A stretch of 64,000 nucleotides of DNA from Tardiphaga sp. vice304 (GCF_007018905.1 NZ_CP041402.1:1104001-1168000), one strand, 5' to 3'. Positions 35,412-44,317 are shown, counted from the first letter of the stretch. The notes: generated from the letters alone by a model not told the origin. Numbers and translations are program-made.

Positions 35412-36136
35412 ACCGTATCTCGCGCTTCCCGCATTCCCCGCGTCGCCAGCCCGTCCGCGCGCTCATTGCCGGCGTGCCCGTTGTGGCCGCGGACCCAGTG
35501 CCAGTGCACAGTCCCGCCGGCGCTAAGGGCGCCCAGCTTCCGCCTTCTGGCGTTGTAAATCTGGCCTGGGTCATAGAACCCAAATGCCTCCCGTTGACCT
35601 GTGCCGGGCTGGCTGCGCTGGTCATGGATGAATCGCTCGCATGACACGGTGCCCTTTTCATTTATGACGTGGCATCCCATTGCGCCGTCCCTGTCCCGGT
35701 AAGCCAAAATGAACTGGCCTGGGTAGTCCGCGTGAGCCCGTTTGTCCTCGATGCGGCCTAGCTTCGCCCATTCCGTTTCGGGGTGCTGGGCACGATCAGC
35801 GATTACTTCGTAGCCTTCCGCGTAAATGGAATGCTGCTCCGGAGTGAGCCTTCCTTCGCCTAAGGCGCGGTCGGCCCATTTCAAGAAGTCACTTGGTTCA
35901 ATTAGAGCGACGCTTCGCTTCCAATGCGGCCTGCTGAGATCGATCTTCGCCTCAAGGTACACCTCCAGCATCATCGTGTGCCTGGCGCTCCCCCTGCCGG
36001 GATTCGGGCCATTGTCGAAGAAATAAAAGTGCACGACAAAGATGCGATCTTCCGAGGGGCAGGGCTTTCGTGCGGGCGGCTTCTGGCCCCTCTGGCCCTT
36101 GGGTCGCTTCATCATGTTTGGCGCGTTGTCACTCAT
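35408..36136 (-). CDS. Chimeric protein with RNase HI-like C-terminus
   Basis: A 242-residue protein. The last 35 residues, HWHWVRGHNGHAGNERADGL, match the RNase HI C-terminal block (the His and Asp of the active site). The expected N-terminal DGSCxxNPG block is missing. The first 170 residues instead form an unfamiliar domain (FYFFDNGPNPGRGS, ALIEPSDFLKWADRALGEGR). AGGAG lies 9 bases before the ATG. It is first in a three-gene operon with the Xis-like and integrase genes. Nuclease activity is doubtful without the other acidic residues. Confidence 0.6.
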   Translation of the reverse strand: MSDNAPNMMKRPKGQRGQKPPARKPCPSEDRIFVVHFYFFDNGPNPGRGSARHTMMLEVYLEAKIDLSRPHWKRSVALIEPSDFLKWADRALGEGRLTPEQHSIYAEGYEVIADRAQHPETEWAKLGRIEDKRAHADYPGQFILAYRDRDGAMGCHVINEKGTVSCERFIHDQRSQPGTGQREAFGFYDPGQIYNARRRKLGALSAGGTVHWHWVRGHNGHAGNERADGLATRGMREARDTV

Positions 36137-37061
36137 CAGCTTTATCTCCTGCTTTGTGCGGGATACGAATGCACGGGAGAGCAGCAGGACGGCAATCGAT
36201 AGAGATGGGCCAACTCCAAACTTTCGCTATCCACGCACGTCGCAAAACGCAATAAGTATATGTCTATGAAGGAGTTTCGCTACTTTGCACCTCCCCATCT
36301 CGATCAGGGGGTAGAGGCCGTCGCAGGCATCGAGCAAGCCGCACCGGGACACAGCCTGATTATGATGGGAGCGACGATCAACTACTGCTAGAAGTTTCGG
36401 TTGAGCGACGAAACGCCGTGTGCTTACGCTCGGGGAGTACGGCTTAGTGTTCTCACTTTGTTTTGGCAGCACGGTCGGCCAAAGGATTGATCATAAATAA
36501 TCCGCAACCGGCACCTGCGCCGATTACCCCTCAACGACAACTTGACCCGCGTATGCGCGCCGCCGAACGAACGCACGACAACAACACGGCGTTTGGGAAA
36601 GACGCCAATTCAGCCGCGTTAAAAATAAGAAGAAGTAATTAGAGCGGCGGTCCTCATCAATGGTGGCACTGCCCCTACGCTACGCAACGCCTCCGGTCCT
36701 CTTAATCCTTACGGGCAGTTGCCGCGAGCAACTGGAAAGCCCTTAGCAAATCCACCGCCGGCCAGGCGACCAGCGGCCGATACCGGCCGCCGCTAATCGG
36801 CACGACGCCCCGCCGCGGCTCAGCAAGCGATGCCACGCTGAGGAGGCCCGGTCCTCTTCAATCGCATCAAGCGAGATCAGTGCTGGGCTTCGGCGCCGGC
36901 CGCTTTACCTCCGTTGAGAGGTGTCGAGAAGAACCTTCAGCATAAAGTCGCGCGGCTAGTAGTCGACCCGGTTGAGATCAAGATCAGCAGCTCGCAGCGG
37001 CGAGGTCTCCAGGACAGGCCAGCGCGCGTTTGCGGATGAGGGAAACGCCACGATCACCTAG
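36137..37061. other. Intergenic between the two recombinase loci
   Basis: There are short open frames on both strands but none with recognisable protein features, a good ribosome site or partners. I see no tRNA or att-like copy of the tRNA-Pro repeat here. Confidence 0.4.
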
Positions 37062-38159
37062 CTACAGCCCCGCCGCCTTGGTGAGATTGACCCGGAACCG
37101 GTCGCGGCGTCGCTGGTAACGGCGCGTCATTTCGGCGCTGGCATGACCGAGCTGCTTTTGCACATAACGCTCGTCGACCTCAGCCGAGGAAGCGAGGCCG
37201 GCGCGTAGCGAATGGCCGGCAAACTTTTTATGGCGTTCGATTTCGGAGAGATCGCCGCGGATGCCCGCGGCCAGCGCCGCCCGTTTGACCAGACGAGCGA
37301 CCTGCTGGTTGGTCAAGCGATCCGGGCCGACATCTTTACCTCGGCCGGTGACGCGCCGAAACAGCGGCCCATGACCGATCTTGGCGAATTTCAACCAGGT
37401 TTGCAGCGCGATCACAGGGCAGGTCGCGTCCGACGAGCCGCGGCCAACTTCGACCTCGCGCCAGCCGGTTTTGCCGCGCAGAGTCACCAGCATACCCTTG
37501 TCAGAAATCTCGACCCAACCGCCGCCGTCCTCGGTGTGGTTGCGGCCGACGTCGAGGCTGACAATCTCAGAGCGCCTCAAACCTCCGGCAAAACCGATCA
37601 GCAGCATGGCACGATCGCGCAGGCCTCGCAGGGTGCCGCGCCCCAGCGTTTCGAGCATAGCGATAACGTCCTCTGGCAGCACGGCTTCCTTCTGAACCGG
37701 CGGTTGCCCGTGGATATTGCGGATGCCGGCGAGCACGGTGGCGATATGGCGGTCTTTGCGGTCCAGCGGCTGGCCCTGCTGGGAATAGTTCCAGGTCAGG
37801 GAGGACAGGCGGCGCTCGATCGTCGTCACCGCCTTCGGCTTGCGGTCGGCTGAGGCAGCACCTGAGGCGCAGGCGGTAATGTAGAGCCCGACGATCTGGG
37901 GATCCGGCCGAAGGAGAGGGAGGTTCTGGCGTCGGCACCAGGCCGCAAAATGCTTCCAGTCGGAGCTGTAAGCGCGCCTTGTGTTGGCCGAACTCGCGGC
38001 CTCGACGTAATCCCGGGCGCGATCGGCGAGCCCTGCGAGATGGGCGGGCAGGGCCGACGCCTGTGCACCGGCATCGACGACGGCCGGCAGCGGCGCGGGG
38101 GAGGACGATGGGGCTTGCTGGGGGTCGATTTGAGCGGCCTGAGGGCTGGTTTCGGACAT
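37062..38159 (-). CDS. Tyrosine recombinase (XerD/phage integrase-like)
   Basis: A 365-residue recombinase unrelated in sequence to the one at 33919. Residues about 45-135 form the SAM-like core-binding domain (TRRAYSSDWKHFAAWCRRQN). The catalytic part has FAGGLRRSEIVSL, the box FAGHSLRAGLASSAE and QLGHASAEMTRRYQRR with the Tyr. Such stand-alone recombinases are common near symbiosis- and IS-rich islands. No dif-like or att site was recognised beside it. Confidence 0.87.
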   Translation of the reverse strand: MSETSPQAAQIDPQQAPSSSPAPLPAVVDAGAQASALPAHLAGLADRARDYVEAASSANTRRAYSSDWKHFAAWCRRQNLPLLRPDPQIVGLYITACASGAASADRKPKAVTTIERRLSSLTWNYSQQGQPLDRKDRHIATVLAGIRNIHGQPPVQKEAVLPEDVIAMLETLGRGTLRGLRDRAMLLIGFAGGLRRSEIVSLDVGRNHTEDGGGWVEISDKGMLVTLRGKTGWREVEVGRGSSDATCPVIALQTWLKFAKIGHGPLFRRVTGRGKDVGPDRLTNQQVARLVKRAALAAGIRGDLSEIERHKKFAGHSLRAGLASSAEVDERYVQKQLGHASAEMTRRYQRRRDRFRVNLTKAAGL

Positions 38160-38851
38160 CGTTCAATATAGAATAAAAACGAGTGATAATGCAGCTTTAA
38201 GAGCGTGAGGATATTGCGATTGCAAGCTACGGTAACAAGATTGTGGAACGTAAGAATCTGAGTACAATCAATAAATTGATATTGTGGTCTGTTGTCATTT
38301 AGCGGATTCGCAAATCAGCAAAAGCGCAGGTTTAGGGGCGCTTTCCTACAGGAGGCTTGGGTGGAACGTCATGGGCTGCGAGACTGCCAATTCGCCGGAT
38401 CGAGGATTTGGTCGCGGACTGCGTCGGCAAGGTCGGCCGAAATAGCGAGCTGGCAATCGTTTCGTCGATGGAGTGATCCGGAAGTTCCTGGGCGCCTTGG
38501 CGTGATTTACCGGAACATTTTGGCGGCTGGTGCAACACCCACAAGCGTTTTTCACGCTGGGCCGTGAGCGGCGTTTGGGAGAGCTTTTTTAAAGGCTTGG
38601 CTATCTCGATGCTGGCGCCCATCGAGATCTGGCCTGGCGCGATGCAGTTCGCCCAGGCGCCCTAAGCGATGTTGGAATCGGCGAAGTTCGAGTTAGAGAG
38701 TTCAGCGACGATGCCACAACTCAGCACGACTAAGCTGGCAAGGAAATCCGCAATGACTAGCCAACTATTAAGCGGGCATCTTCACAGTTCGCGCGCGGCG
38801 TCACTTGACGGACTAGGCCTGATTTAAATGTCGGGGAGGGAATCGAAGGCA
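38160..38851. other. Long gap, no supported gene
   Basis: Overlapping frames on both strands (38292-38567 plus, 38332-38622 minus) lack recognisable domains. The first 130 bases are AT-rich and could hold the promoter of the recombinase gene. Confidence 0.4.
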
Positions 38852-39817
38852 ATGGAGCAGAGCGCGATTGGCGAGGCGGAACGGCTGAACCGCGGCTGCT
38901 TCTGTATCACCTTGGACCGCGGCGCCTTGACCGAAGCCCTGGATCGGGAGGTCGGCGCCGAGGGCTTCGCCGCGCAACTTATCGCATCCCATCCAACGCT
39001 GTTCTCCGCCGTTCCGCTTTTCGTCCCGGCTACGGTAGTGGCCGAAATGATGCGGATCGTGGCAGCTGTTGAGGCGGCGGCGCGGTTGGCGCCCTACCGC
39101 GCTACGGCTCTGGCCTCCGCGCCGGCGATCGCAACGACTGATTTCGGACCCCTCGGCGCCTTCATGGGGTACGACTTCCACGTCACGCCGGGCGGGCCGC
39201 AGCTGATCGAGGTGAACACGAACGCCGGCGGCGCTTTCCTCAATGCCGTGCTGGCTCGGGCGCAGCGCGCCTGCTGCGCTCAGGAGCCGGAGCAGGCTGG
39301 ACTCGAGCCTGCGGCGCCGTTCGCCGATGACGTGACCCACATGTTCACCGACGAATGGCGGCGGCAGCGGGGATCTGGAGAACCCGCGCGCATCGCCATC
39401 GTCGATGACGCGCCTGAGCAACAGTATCTTTACCCAGAGTTCCAACTGGCCAAGGCCTTGTTTGAGCACCACGGCATGGAGACTGTGATCGCCGACCCCG
39501 GTCAACTTGCTCTTGTCGGCGGCCGGTTGAACTTCGACGGTCGACCAGTCGATCTCGTCTACAATCGCCTCGTCGACTTCGCGCTCGAGGAGCCGCGGCA
39601 CGCCACCCTGCGAGACGCCTACGTGGGCGGTGACGTCGTCGTGACGCCTAATCCCCATGTGTACGCCCTCATCGCGGACAAGCGGAACCTCGCCCTACTA
39701 TCGGACATCGGTCTGACAGGTCTCCCCACGCTGTTGATCGTTACGATCATTCGGGTCCGTCCTCGGGAACTGATCTCCTTCGAGCCCGTTCGTAGCCAGT
39801 TGCTGTTTGTGATGTAG
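38852..39817 (+). pseudogene. ATP-grasp-like protein, 3'-truncated
   Basis: 321 residues remain. The sequence reads as the front of a pre-ATP-grasp/ATP-grasp protein, with MGYDFHVTPGGPQLIEVNTN, DLVYNRLVDFALEEP and NPHVYALIADKRNLALLSD. After NLALLSD the expected ATP-binding continuation is lost and an unrelated tail of about 30 residues follows (VTIIRVRPRELISFE). I conclude that the 3' half was deleted. The start at 38852 has AAGG upstream; 38828 is in frame without one. Confidence 0.6.
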
Positions 39818-39870
39818 GGCAGCAGTCGACAGCGGTCTGGGGTCAACCTAGTGCGCGCTCGGGGGTCAAA

Positions 39871-40026
39871 ATGGATCGCTTCATTCACCACGAAAACCTT
39901 GCGCACTATCGAAGGCTTTTGGCTGAGACTGACGTGGCGGGCGATCAGGTCCGGTACAAAGAGTTAAAGCGGCTATTGGCTGCGGAACTAGCCAAAGACC
40001 AAGTGCCGCCCCTTCCGGATGTTTAG
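39871..40026 (+). CDS. Small 51-aa protein of the 'FIH-EN' type
   Basis: A short gene. It starts MDRFIHHENLAHYRRLLAET and ends ELKRLLAAELAKDQVPPLPD. The pattern of an aromatic-Ile/Val-His start, Asn-rich helix, RRLLAE and KRLLAxExAK is shared with the small genes at 40073 and 50940. It is helical and charged; function unknown. I know this pattern from many small Bradyrhizobium proteins. Confidence 0.65.
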   Translation: MDRFIHHENLAHYRRLLAETDVAGDQVRYKELKRLLAAELAKDQVPPLPDV

Positions 40027-40072
40027 CTTCCACGGACGCCGTTTGCCCGAATTATTTATCGAGGACGCTGCC

Positions 40073-40225
40073 ATGGATATTTTCGTACACCGACAGAATA
40101 CATCGCGGTTTAGAGATTTGCTTCTCAGGGTAACCGACACCGACCAGCGCCAGCAAATTCATCAATTGCTCGCAGAGGAGGAAGCCAAAGCCCTCCCTCG
40201 AAAATTAAGGCCGCCTCCCGAATGA
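40073..40225 (+). CDS. Small 50-aa protein of the 'FIH-EN' type
   Basis: It starts MDIFVHRQNTSRFRDLLLRV and has QIHQLLAEEEAKALP, clearly related to the 39871 gene just upstream. The stop TGA overlaps the ATG of the cytochrome gene by 4 bases, so the small protein and the cytochrome are coupled. The ATG at 40073 is chosen because the homologous start lies there. Confidence 0.62.
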   Translation: MDIFVHRQNTSRFRDLLLRVTDTDQRQQIHQLLAEEEAKALPRKLRPPPE

Positions 40226-40629
40226 CGAAATCAAAAAATGGTTTACAGCAGGACCAGGTTAACCCCGGGCGGCACCGCATGCGTTGGATGACATTTGCAT
40301 TCGTTGGAGCCGCTGCAATTTCAGCCGTGTTTCCAGTCCGTGCGCAGCCTCTTCGTGGCGATCCAGCATCCGGACGTCAGATCGCGACCGCGCAATGCAG
40401 TTCGTGTCATCACGTTCTGCCTATGCTATTTCCCGACAGGGGTGAGACTTTGCCCATCGACAAGGATGGTCCGCCCAGCTTCCAGAGCGTCGCTGACATG
40501 ACATCGACGACCGCACTTTCGTTGAACGTGTTTCTCCGTTCCAATCACAAGAATATGCCGAACATCATGCTTTCCGAGGCAGAAGCGGATGACATAATCG
40601 CGTATATTTTGAGTCTCAAAAAGAAATAG
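40222..40629 (+). CDS. Class I c-type cytochrome
   Basis: A 135-residue exported cytochrome. Residues about 21-41 form the signal segment (RWMTFAFVGAAAISAVFPVR, then AQ). The haem site is CSSCH at residues 59-63, and a distal Met is likely in HKNMPNIM near the C-terminus before the ADDIIAYILSLK helix. It should be periplasmic and carry electrons at low oxygen or in stress. A start at Met20 would also give a normal signal peptide. It is coupled to the small gene upstream. Confidence 0.85.
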   Translation: MTKSKNGLQQDQVNPGRHRMRWMTFAFVGAAAISAVFPVRAQPLRGDPASGRQIATAQCSSCHHVLPMLFPDRGETLPIDKDGPPSFQSVADMTSTTALSLNVFLRSNHKNMPNIMLSEAEADDIIAYILSLKKK

Positions 40630-40746
40630 GCTTTGAGAGCGGTTCATTCCCGGGAGCCTGCGAGAAATAGACCGCAGCAATGCCCACGTCATATTTAACG
40701 CGCGATGGCATAAAGACGTACGCGTTGTCCGGACTGCCATAGTCAG

Positions 40747-40959
40747 ATGATGCTCACCAACATCAAACCTTCGGTGTTGGGTTTCGACTTGCGCACGCTC
40801 AAATGCGACGCTTGCGATCATACCAAAAAGTCGCCGTGGAAACGAACGCAAATCGACGGCGGTCTAGCCGATTGCGGCGCCCGCGATAGGCAGCGTGCAA
40901 CAAGCGCGGTTCAAGTCGTGTCCAAATTCTTCAACACGTCAGCACCCCGCAGGGGGTGA
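40747..40959 (+). pseudogene. Possible remnant of a small zinc-binding protein
   Basis: The first 25 residues, IKPSVLGFDLRTLKCDACDH, match the tail of small CxxC proteins common in Bradyrhizobium. The remainder looks non-coding and the expected N-terminal CxxC half is not in frame. I treat it as a decayed gene. Confidence 0.35.
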
Positions 40960-40994
40960 CTTGGGAATCTCAGCCGTGGTTTGCCGGTTCGGGC

Positions 40995-41135
40995 TTAATT
41001 GCGCAGCCATCGGACCAGGTTACCCGTGTACCAACCACCGATGCTCGCAATTAAGAAAATCAGTCCCAATGTCAAAAAAACAGCCATCGGGCTTAACTGG
41101 TGAGCCCCGTCAGAAAACTGTCGAAAATAGGCCAT
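40995..41135 (-). CDS. 46-aa single-pass membrane protein
   Basis: A short gene. It reads MAYFRQFSDGAHQLSPMAVF, then a hydrophobic helix (LTLGLIFLIASIGGWYTG), then a basic end NLVRWLRN. GGAGG is 6 bases before the ATG. A TTGA-N6-TCAA box is centred 71 bases upstream of the start codon, a fitting place for FixK/FNR activation. It lies between two cytochrome c genes. It may be a small subunit of a respiratory complex, but no family is recognised. Confidence 0.68.
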   Translation of the reverse strand: MAYFRQFSDGAHQLSPMAVFLTLGLIFLIASIGGWYTGNLVRWLRN

Positions 41136-41199
41136 TGCATTCCTCCCAAAACCTTGGAGCAGACGCCACGCGAGCTAAGATCATCAGGAGCGTAGTCGG

Positions 41200-41213
41200 T
41201 TGATCTAGGTCAA
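41200..41213. promoter_or_regulatory. FixK/FNR-type box
   Basis: TTGATCTAGGTCAA fits TTGA-N6-TCAA. It is placed to drive the 46-aa membrane protein leftward under low oxygen. Binding is inferred from the motif only. Confidence 0.6.
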
Positions 41214-41293
41214 TACGGGTTCCCAAATCCTAGATTGAATGAGCCACGTTGATGTCGGCGCAGTCGTTGGGGCTACCATTCAAGGGGGATGTC

Positions 41294-41521
41294 ATGACCG
41301 AAAACCAGCCAGCATGGATGAAATGTCTGTCAGAAAATTTGTTTGATGAAGCCAAGTTGTCCTGATCCGAGTATCGCGCATTTGAATATCGCAAGTGCGA
41401 CGGCTGCCCCAATTCGGAATTCATGAGTCAAACACACGAACTATCGGACCCCCATGCGTTCAGTCGTAACGAGCAGATGGATAGCGGTATTCGACCATTC
41501 TCCCAATGCTGCCGGGTTTAA
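41294..41521 (+). pseudogene. Small Cys-rich reading frame with an in-frame TGA
   Basis: AAGGGGG precedes the ATG at 41294. The frame reads MTENQPAWMKCLSENLFDEA, meets TGA at 41363-41365, and continues coding-like with YRKCDGCPNSEFM and later SQCCRV to a TAA at 41519. The CxxC segment resembles the CEGC/CRGC proteins at 44324 and 57343. A nonsense mutation is most likely; TGA recoding is possible but I see no hairpin evidence for it. Confidence 0.4.
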
Positions 41522-41917
41522 AACTGTCCCGCCACCTCACATCGCGAATTGAACCTGCCAATGCAATGAAATCAATATTACTAAGCCGAGTGCCCTACTG
41601 ATTCTGTGGCGGTGGTCGGTGGGTGGCCTCTTCGTTGGCAAGTAGCTTCATTAGGCTTTGCCGCTTCGTTGGTTAGTGAGCGAGATTGTGTTCGTGAATT
41701 GAGCGATCCATGCCAACCTACAAATCCTTAAGGCGGGAGCGCTACCGAACTCTCAGTCACCGAAAGTTGCCATTGGCGGGCGGTGATGAGGCCAGCATGG
41801 GCGCTCGCGAGCAGGAAGCGATGAGCGGTATTGCTCATGTCGCGGGAAATAAATGTCCAAAACATCTAGGAACCGTTCGAGCCTTCGCGACTTGGCGATG
41901 CTAGTGAGGGAAGTAAC
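41522..41917. other. Intergenic, no gene seen
   Basis: No frame here has recognisable protein features. The region precedes the second cytochrome gene, but I find no clear operator. Confidence 0.4.
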
Positions 41918-42232
41918 ATGGGTTCAACTATCTACTTTGTCTCTTTGGTATTTCTCACCTGCGCAAGTGAAGCAGCCTTTGCTGCAAACCCGGACAATGG
42001 CTCCACGCTGGCGCGACGCTGGTGCACTGGATGTCATGTTGTCTCGGGCGATCAGATCAAAGGGACGGACATCGCTCCCTCATTTGCATCGATAGCGGAT
42101 CGACTGGATTTCAACATCGAAAAACTCGCTTCTTTCCTGCTTGAGCCTCATCCGAAAATGCCAAACATGGCGCTCAGTCCTCTGGAAGTAAAAGATATCA
42201 CCGCCTTTATCGCCGAGCAGCGACACCAATAG
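41918..42232 (+). CDS. Class I c-type cytochrome
   Basis: A 104-residue exported cytochrome. The signal peptide covers residues about 1-22, ending near AFA. The haem motif is CTGCH (residues 36-40), and the likely axial Met is in HPKMPNMAL. The C-terminal helix is VKDITAFIAEQ. It is a close relative of the protein at 40222, suggesting duplication. GAGGGAAG precedes the ATG. Confidence 0.86.
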   Translation: MGSTIYFVSLVFLTCASEAAFAANPDNGSTLARRWCTGCHVVSGDQIKGTDIAPSFASIADRLDFNIEKLASFLLEPHPKMPNMALSPLEVKDITAFIAEQRHQ

Positions 42233-42296
42233 GCGTCTTCTGGCAGGAGTCGCTAAGCTGCAATGCCCATTCAGTCGCAACCAAGGGAGTTCTGAA

Positions 42297-42593
42297 GTGT
42301 GGGTCCAAGTTGCTTGTGAAGCCCTGCGTTCGGGTCACGTTCTTGAACTCAGGTATGGTGGCTATTCCCGATCTGTTGAGGTTCATGCCGTGGGCTTCAC
42401 AAAAGAAGACAACCCTGTCATGAGAGCATGGCAAGTGAGCGGTGGTAGCGTGAGTAATGAACCGGTAGGCTGGAAGTTGCTGCGTCTGGACGAAGCGACG
42501 GAAGCCGTAGTGACACAGCAGAGGTCGCTCGCTGCTCGTCCTGGGTACAATCCCGGCGACCCGGTCATGAAACAGATGACATGCCAATTATGA
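42297..42593 (+). CDS. Conserved small hypothetical protein
   Basis: A 98-residue protein with a GTG start, supported by GGGAG 8 bases upstream. It reads as a small beta-rich fold (LRSGHVLELRYGGYSRSVEV, then PVMRAWQVSGGS and GWKLLRLDEA) that resembles a WYL-type sensor core without an HTH. I know similar small proteins from rhizobia; the role is unknown. It is the last intact gene before the IS3 element. Confidence 0.6.
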   Translation: MWVQVACEALRSGHVLELRYGGYSRSVEVHAVGFTKEDNPVMRAWQVSGGSVSNEPVGWKLLRLDEATEAVVTQQRSLAARPGYNPGDPVMKQMTCQL

Positions 42594-42740
42594 GGTCACC
42601 AGCGTCGCTTCAGGATGGCATCGGTCCGCGTCGTTTCGGGTAACGACATCATGGCGTGTTCCCCGTCAGCACCCTTGAGACAAATTGAGGGACTTCACGA
42701 AGGGAGGATTTCTGGTTCATCGTAGCCGCAAGGAGCGAAG

Positions 42741-43115
42741 ATGAAACAGAAATCCGCATCGGGCAAAGCGCCCGCAGAACAAGTGCTGAAGGACATCCGG
42801 CGCCAGACGCGTCGGTATTATTCGGCCGAAGAGAAGATCCGCATCGTGCTGGAAGGGCTGCGTGGCGAGGAGAACATCTCCGAGCTGTGCCGCCGTGAAG
42901 GTATTGCCGCCTCGATGTATTACGGCTGGTCCAAGGAGTTCCTTGAGGCCGGCAAGCGCCGATTGGCCGGTGACACTGCGCGAGCCGCAACGCCTGGTGA
43001 GGTCAAGGATCTTCGTCGTGAGGCCACCGCCTTGAAGGAGGTCGTTGCCGACCTCACCCTCGAAAATCACCTGCTCAAAAAAAACATGAACGGGGATGGG
43101 GAGGACGAGGCATGA
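42741..43115 (+). CDS. IS3-family transposase OrfA
   Basis: A 124-residue protein. The helix-turn-helix is in YYSAEEKIRIVLEGLRGEEN and ELCRREGIAASMYYGWSKEF. The C-terminal leucine-zipper-like coiled coil is LRREATALKEVVADLTLEN. Its stop overlaps the orfB start by 4 bases. Confidence 0.88.
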   Translation: MKQKSASGKAPAEQVLKDIRRQTRRYYSAEEKIRIVLEGLRGEENISELCRREGIAASMYYGWSKEFLEAGKRRLAGDTARAATPGEVKDLRREATALKEVVADLTLENHLLKKNMNGDGEDEA

Positions 43116-44092
43116 GGTATCCCGCATCCGAGAAGGCCGAGATCATTGATCTGGTCGAAGGGTCGCACCTGCCGGCCAAGCGCACACTGGACAAACTCGG
43201 CATCCCGCGTTCAACGTTTTATCGTTGGTATGACCGCTACCTTGAAGGTGGGATCGAGGCGCTGGCTGACCGCCGGTCCCGGCCGGATCGCGTTTGGAAT
43301 CGTATCCCAGACGACGTCCGCGGGCAGATCATCGATCTGGCGCTGCAGGTTCCCGAACTGTCTCCGCGGGAGTTGGCCGTGCGATTCACTAACGAGAGAA
43401 AGTACTTCGTCTCCGAGGCTTCGGTCTATCGGCTGTTGAAGGCGCATGACCTGATCACCAGCCCGGCCTATGTGGTGATCAAGGCGGCGAACGAGTTCAA
43501 GGACAAGACTACTGCCATCAACCAGCTCTGGCAGACGGACTTCACCTACCTCAAGATCACCGGCTGGGGCTGGTATTACCTGTCGACGATTTTGGACGAC
43601 TTCTCGCGCTACATCGTGGCCTGGAGGCTCGGGCCCACCATGTGCGCTTCCGACGTCACGACCACGCTGGACCAGGCACTAGCCGCGTCAGGCCTCGATA
43701 GTGCCACCGTCGTGCAGCGGCCAAGGCTGCTCAGCGACAATGGCGCGTCTTATGTTGCGGGCGATCTTGCTGACTGGCTCGAAGACAAGGGCATGCAGCA
43801 CGTGCGGGGAGCACCGTATCACCCCCAGACCCAGGGCAAGATCGAGCGCTGGCACCAGACCCTGAAGAACCGCATTCTGCTGGAAAACTATTATTTACCC
43901 GGAGATCTCGAACGACAGATCGGAGCCTTCGTCGAGCATTACAATCACGCCCGCTATCATGAGAGCATCAACAACGTCACGCCAGCGGACGTCTACTACG
44001 GCAGAGCGGAGGCGATAATCGCAGAACGCAGACGCATCAAACTTGCCACCATCGCAAACCGTCGCTTGCAGCACCGACTGCAAGCCGCTTAA
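43112..44092 (+). CDS. IS3-family transposase OrfB (DDE integrase)
   Basis: A 326-residue protein. An N-terminal HTH (LGIPRSTFYRWYDRYLEGG) precedes the rve core. DDE residues are in LWQTDFTYLKI, LLSDNGASYVA and HPQTQGKIERWHQ. It appears intact. Confidence 0.9.
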   Translation: MRYPASEKAEIIDLVEGSHLPAKRTLDKLGIPRSTFYRWYDRYLEGGIEALADRRSRPDRVWNRIPDDVRGQIIDLALQVPELSPRELAVRFTNERKYFVSEASVYRLLKAHDLITSPAYVVIKAANEFKDKTTAINQLWQTDFTYLKITGWGWYYLSTILDDFSRYIVAWRLGPTMCASDVTTTLDQALAASGLDSATVVQRPRLLSDNGASYVAGDLADWLEDKGMQHVRGAPYHPQTQGKIERWHQTLKNRILLENYYLPGDLERQIGAFVEHYNHARYHESINNVTPADVYYGRAEAIIAERRRIKLATIANRRLQHRLQAA

Positions 44093-44129
44093 ACTCTAAC
44101 CACTGATGAGCCAGAGCCTCTCTTCTCGA

Positions 44130-44317
44130 AACACCTGATCAGTCTCAAATTGCCTGACGACGAACAATTGTCGCCGTTGCGGGATAGGCGTCGCGCGCTG
44201 CTCGGCATGGGTGGCGTAGATCCGAGCGTCGTCCTCCTCAGACGAGATTGCTAGGGCCAGCACTTCAGATTCAGACAGATCGGAAAAGCGGCGCCGAGAC
44301 GGTAAACTCAGCAACAT
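44130..44317 (-). pseudogene. mbfA: MbfA-like ferritin/VIT protein, 5' fragment
   Basis: The start reads RRFSDLSESEVLALAISSEE and DDARIYATHAEQ, the ferritin-like opening of membrane-bound ferritin A, an iron exporter controlled by iron regulators in Bradyrhizobium. After HAEQ the frame shifts: the family continuation RDAYPATATIV is in another frame. The gene then ends at the IS3 terminus at 44157. Most of the protein and its membrane part are gone. Confidence 0.65.

Larger units (their letters stand above)
42676..44157 (+). mobile_element. IS3-family insertion sequence
   Basis: The imperfect terminal inverted repeats both begin TGAGAC. The left continues with CGAAGGGAGG and TTTCTGGTTCATCG, the right (reversed) with CGAGAAGAGAGG and CTCTGGCTCATCAG. 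The element has orfA and orfB in the IS3 arrangement. The flanks (CCCT on the left, AATT on the right) show no target duplication. The MbfA gene on the right is missing beyond the junction, so a deletion occurred at one end. Confidence 0.8.
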
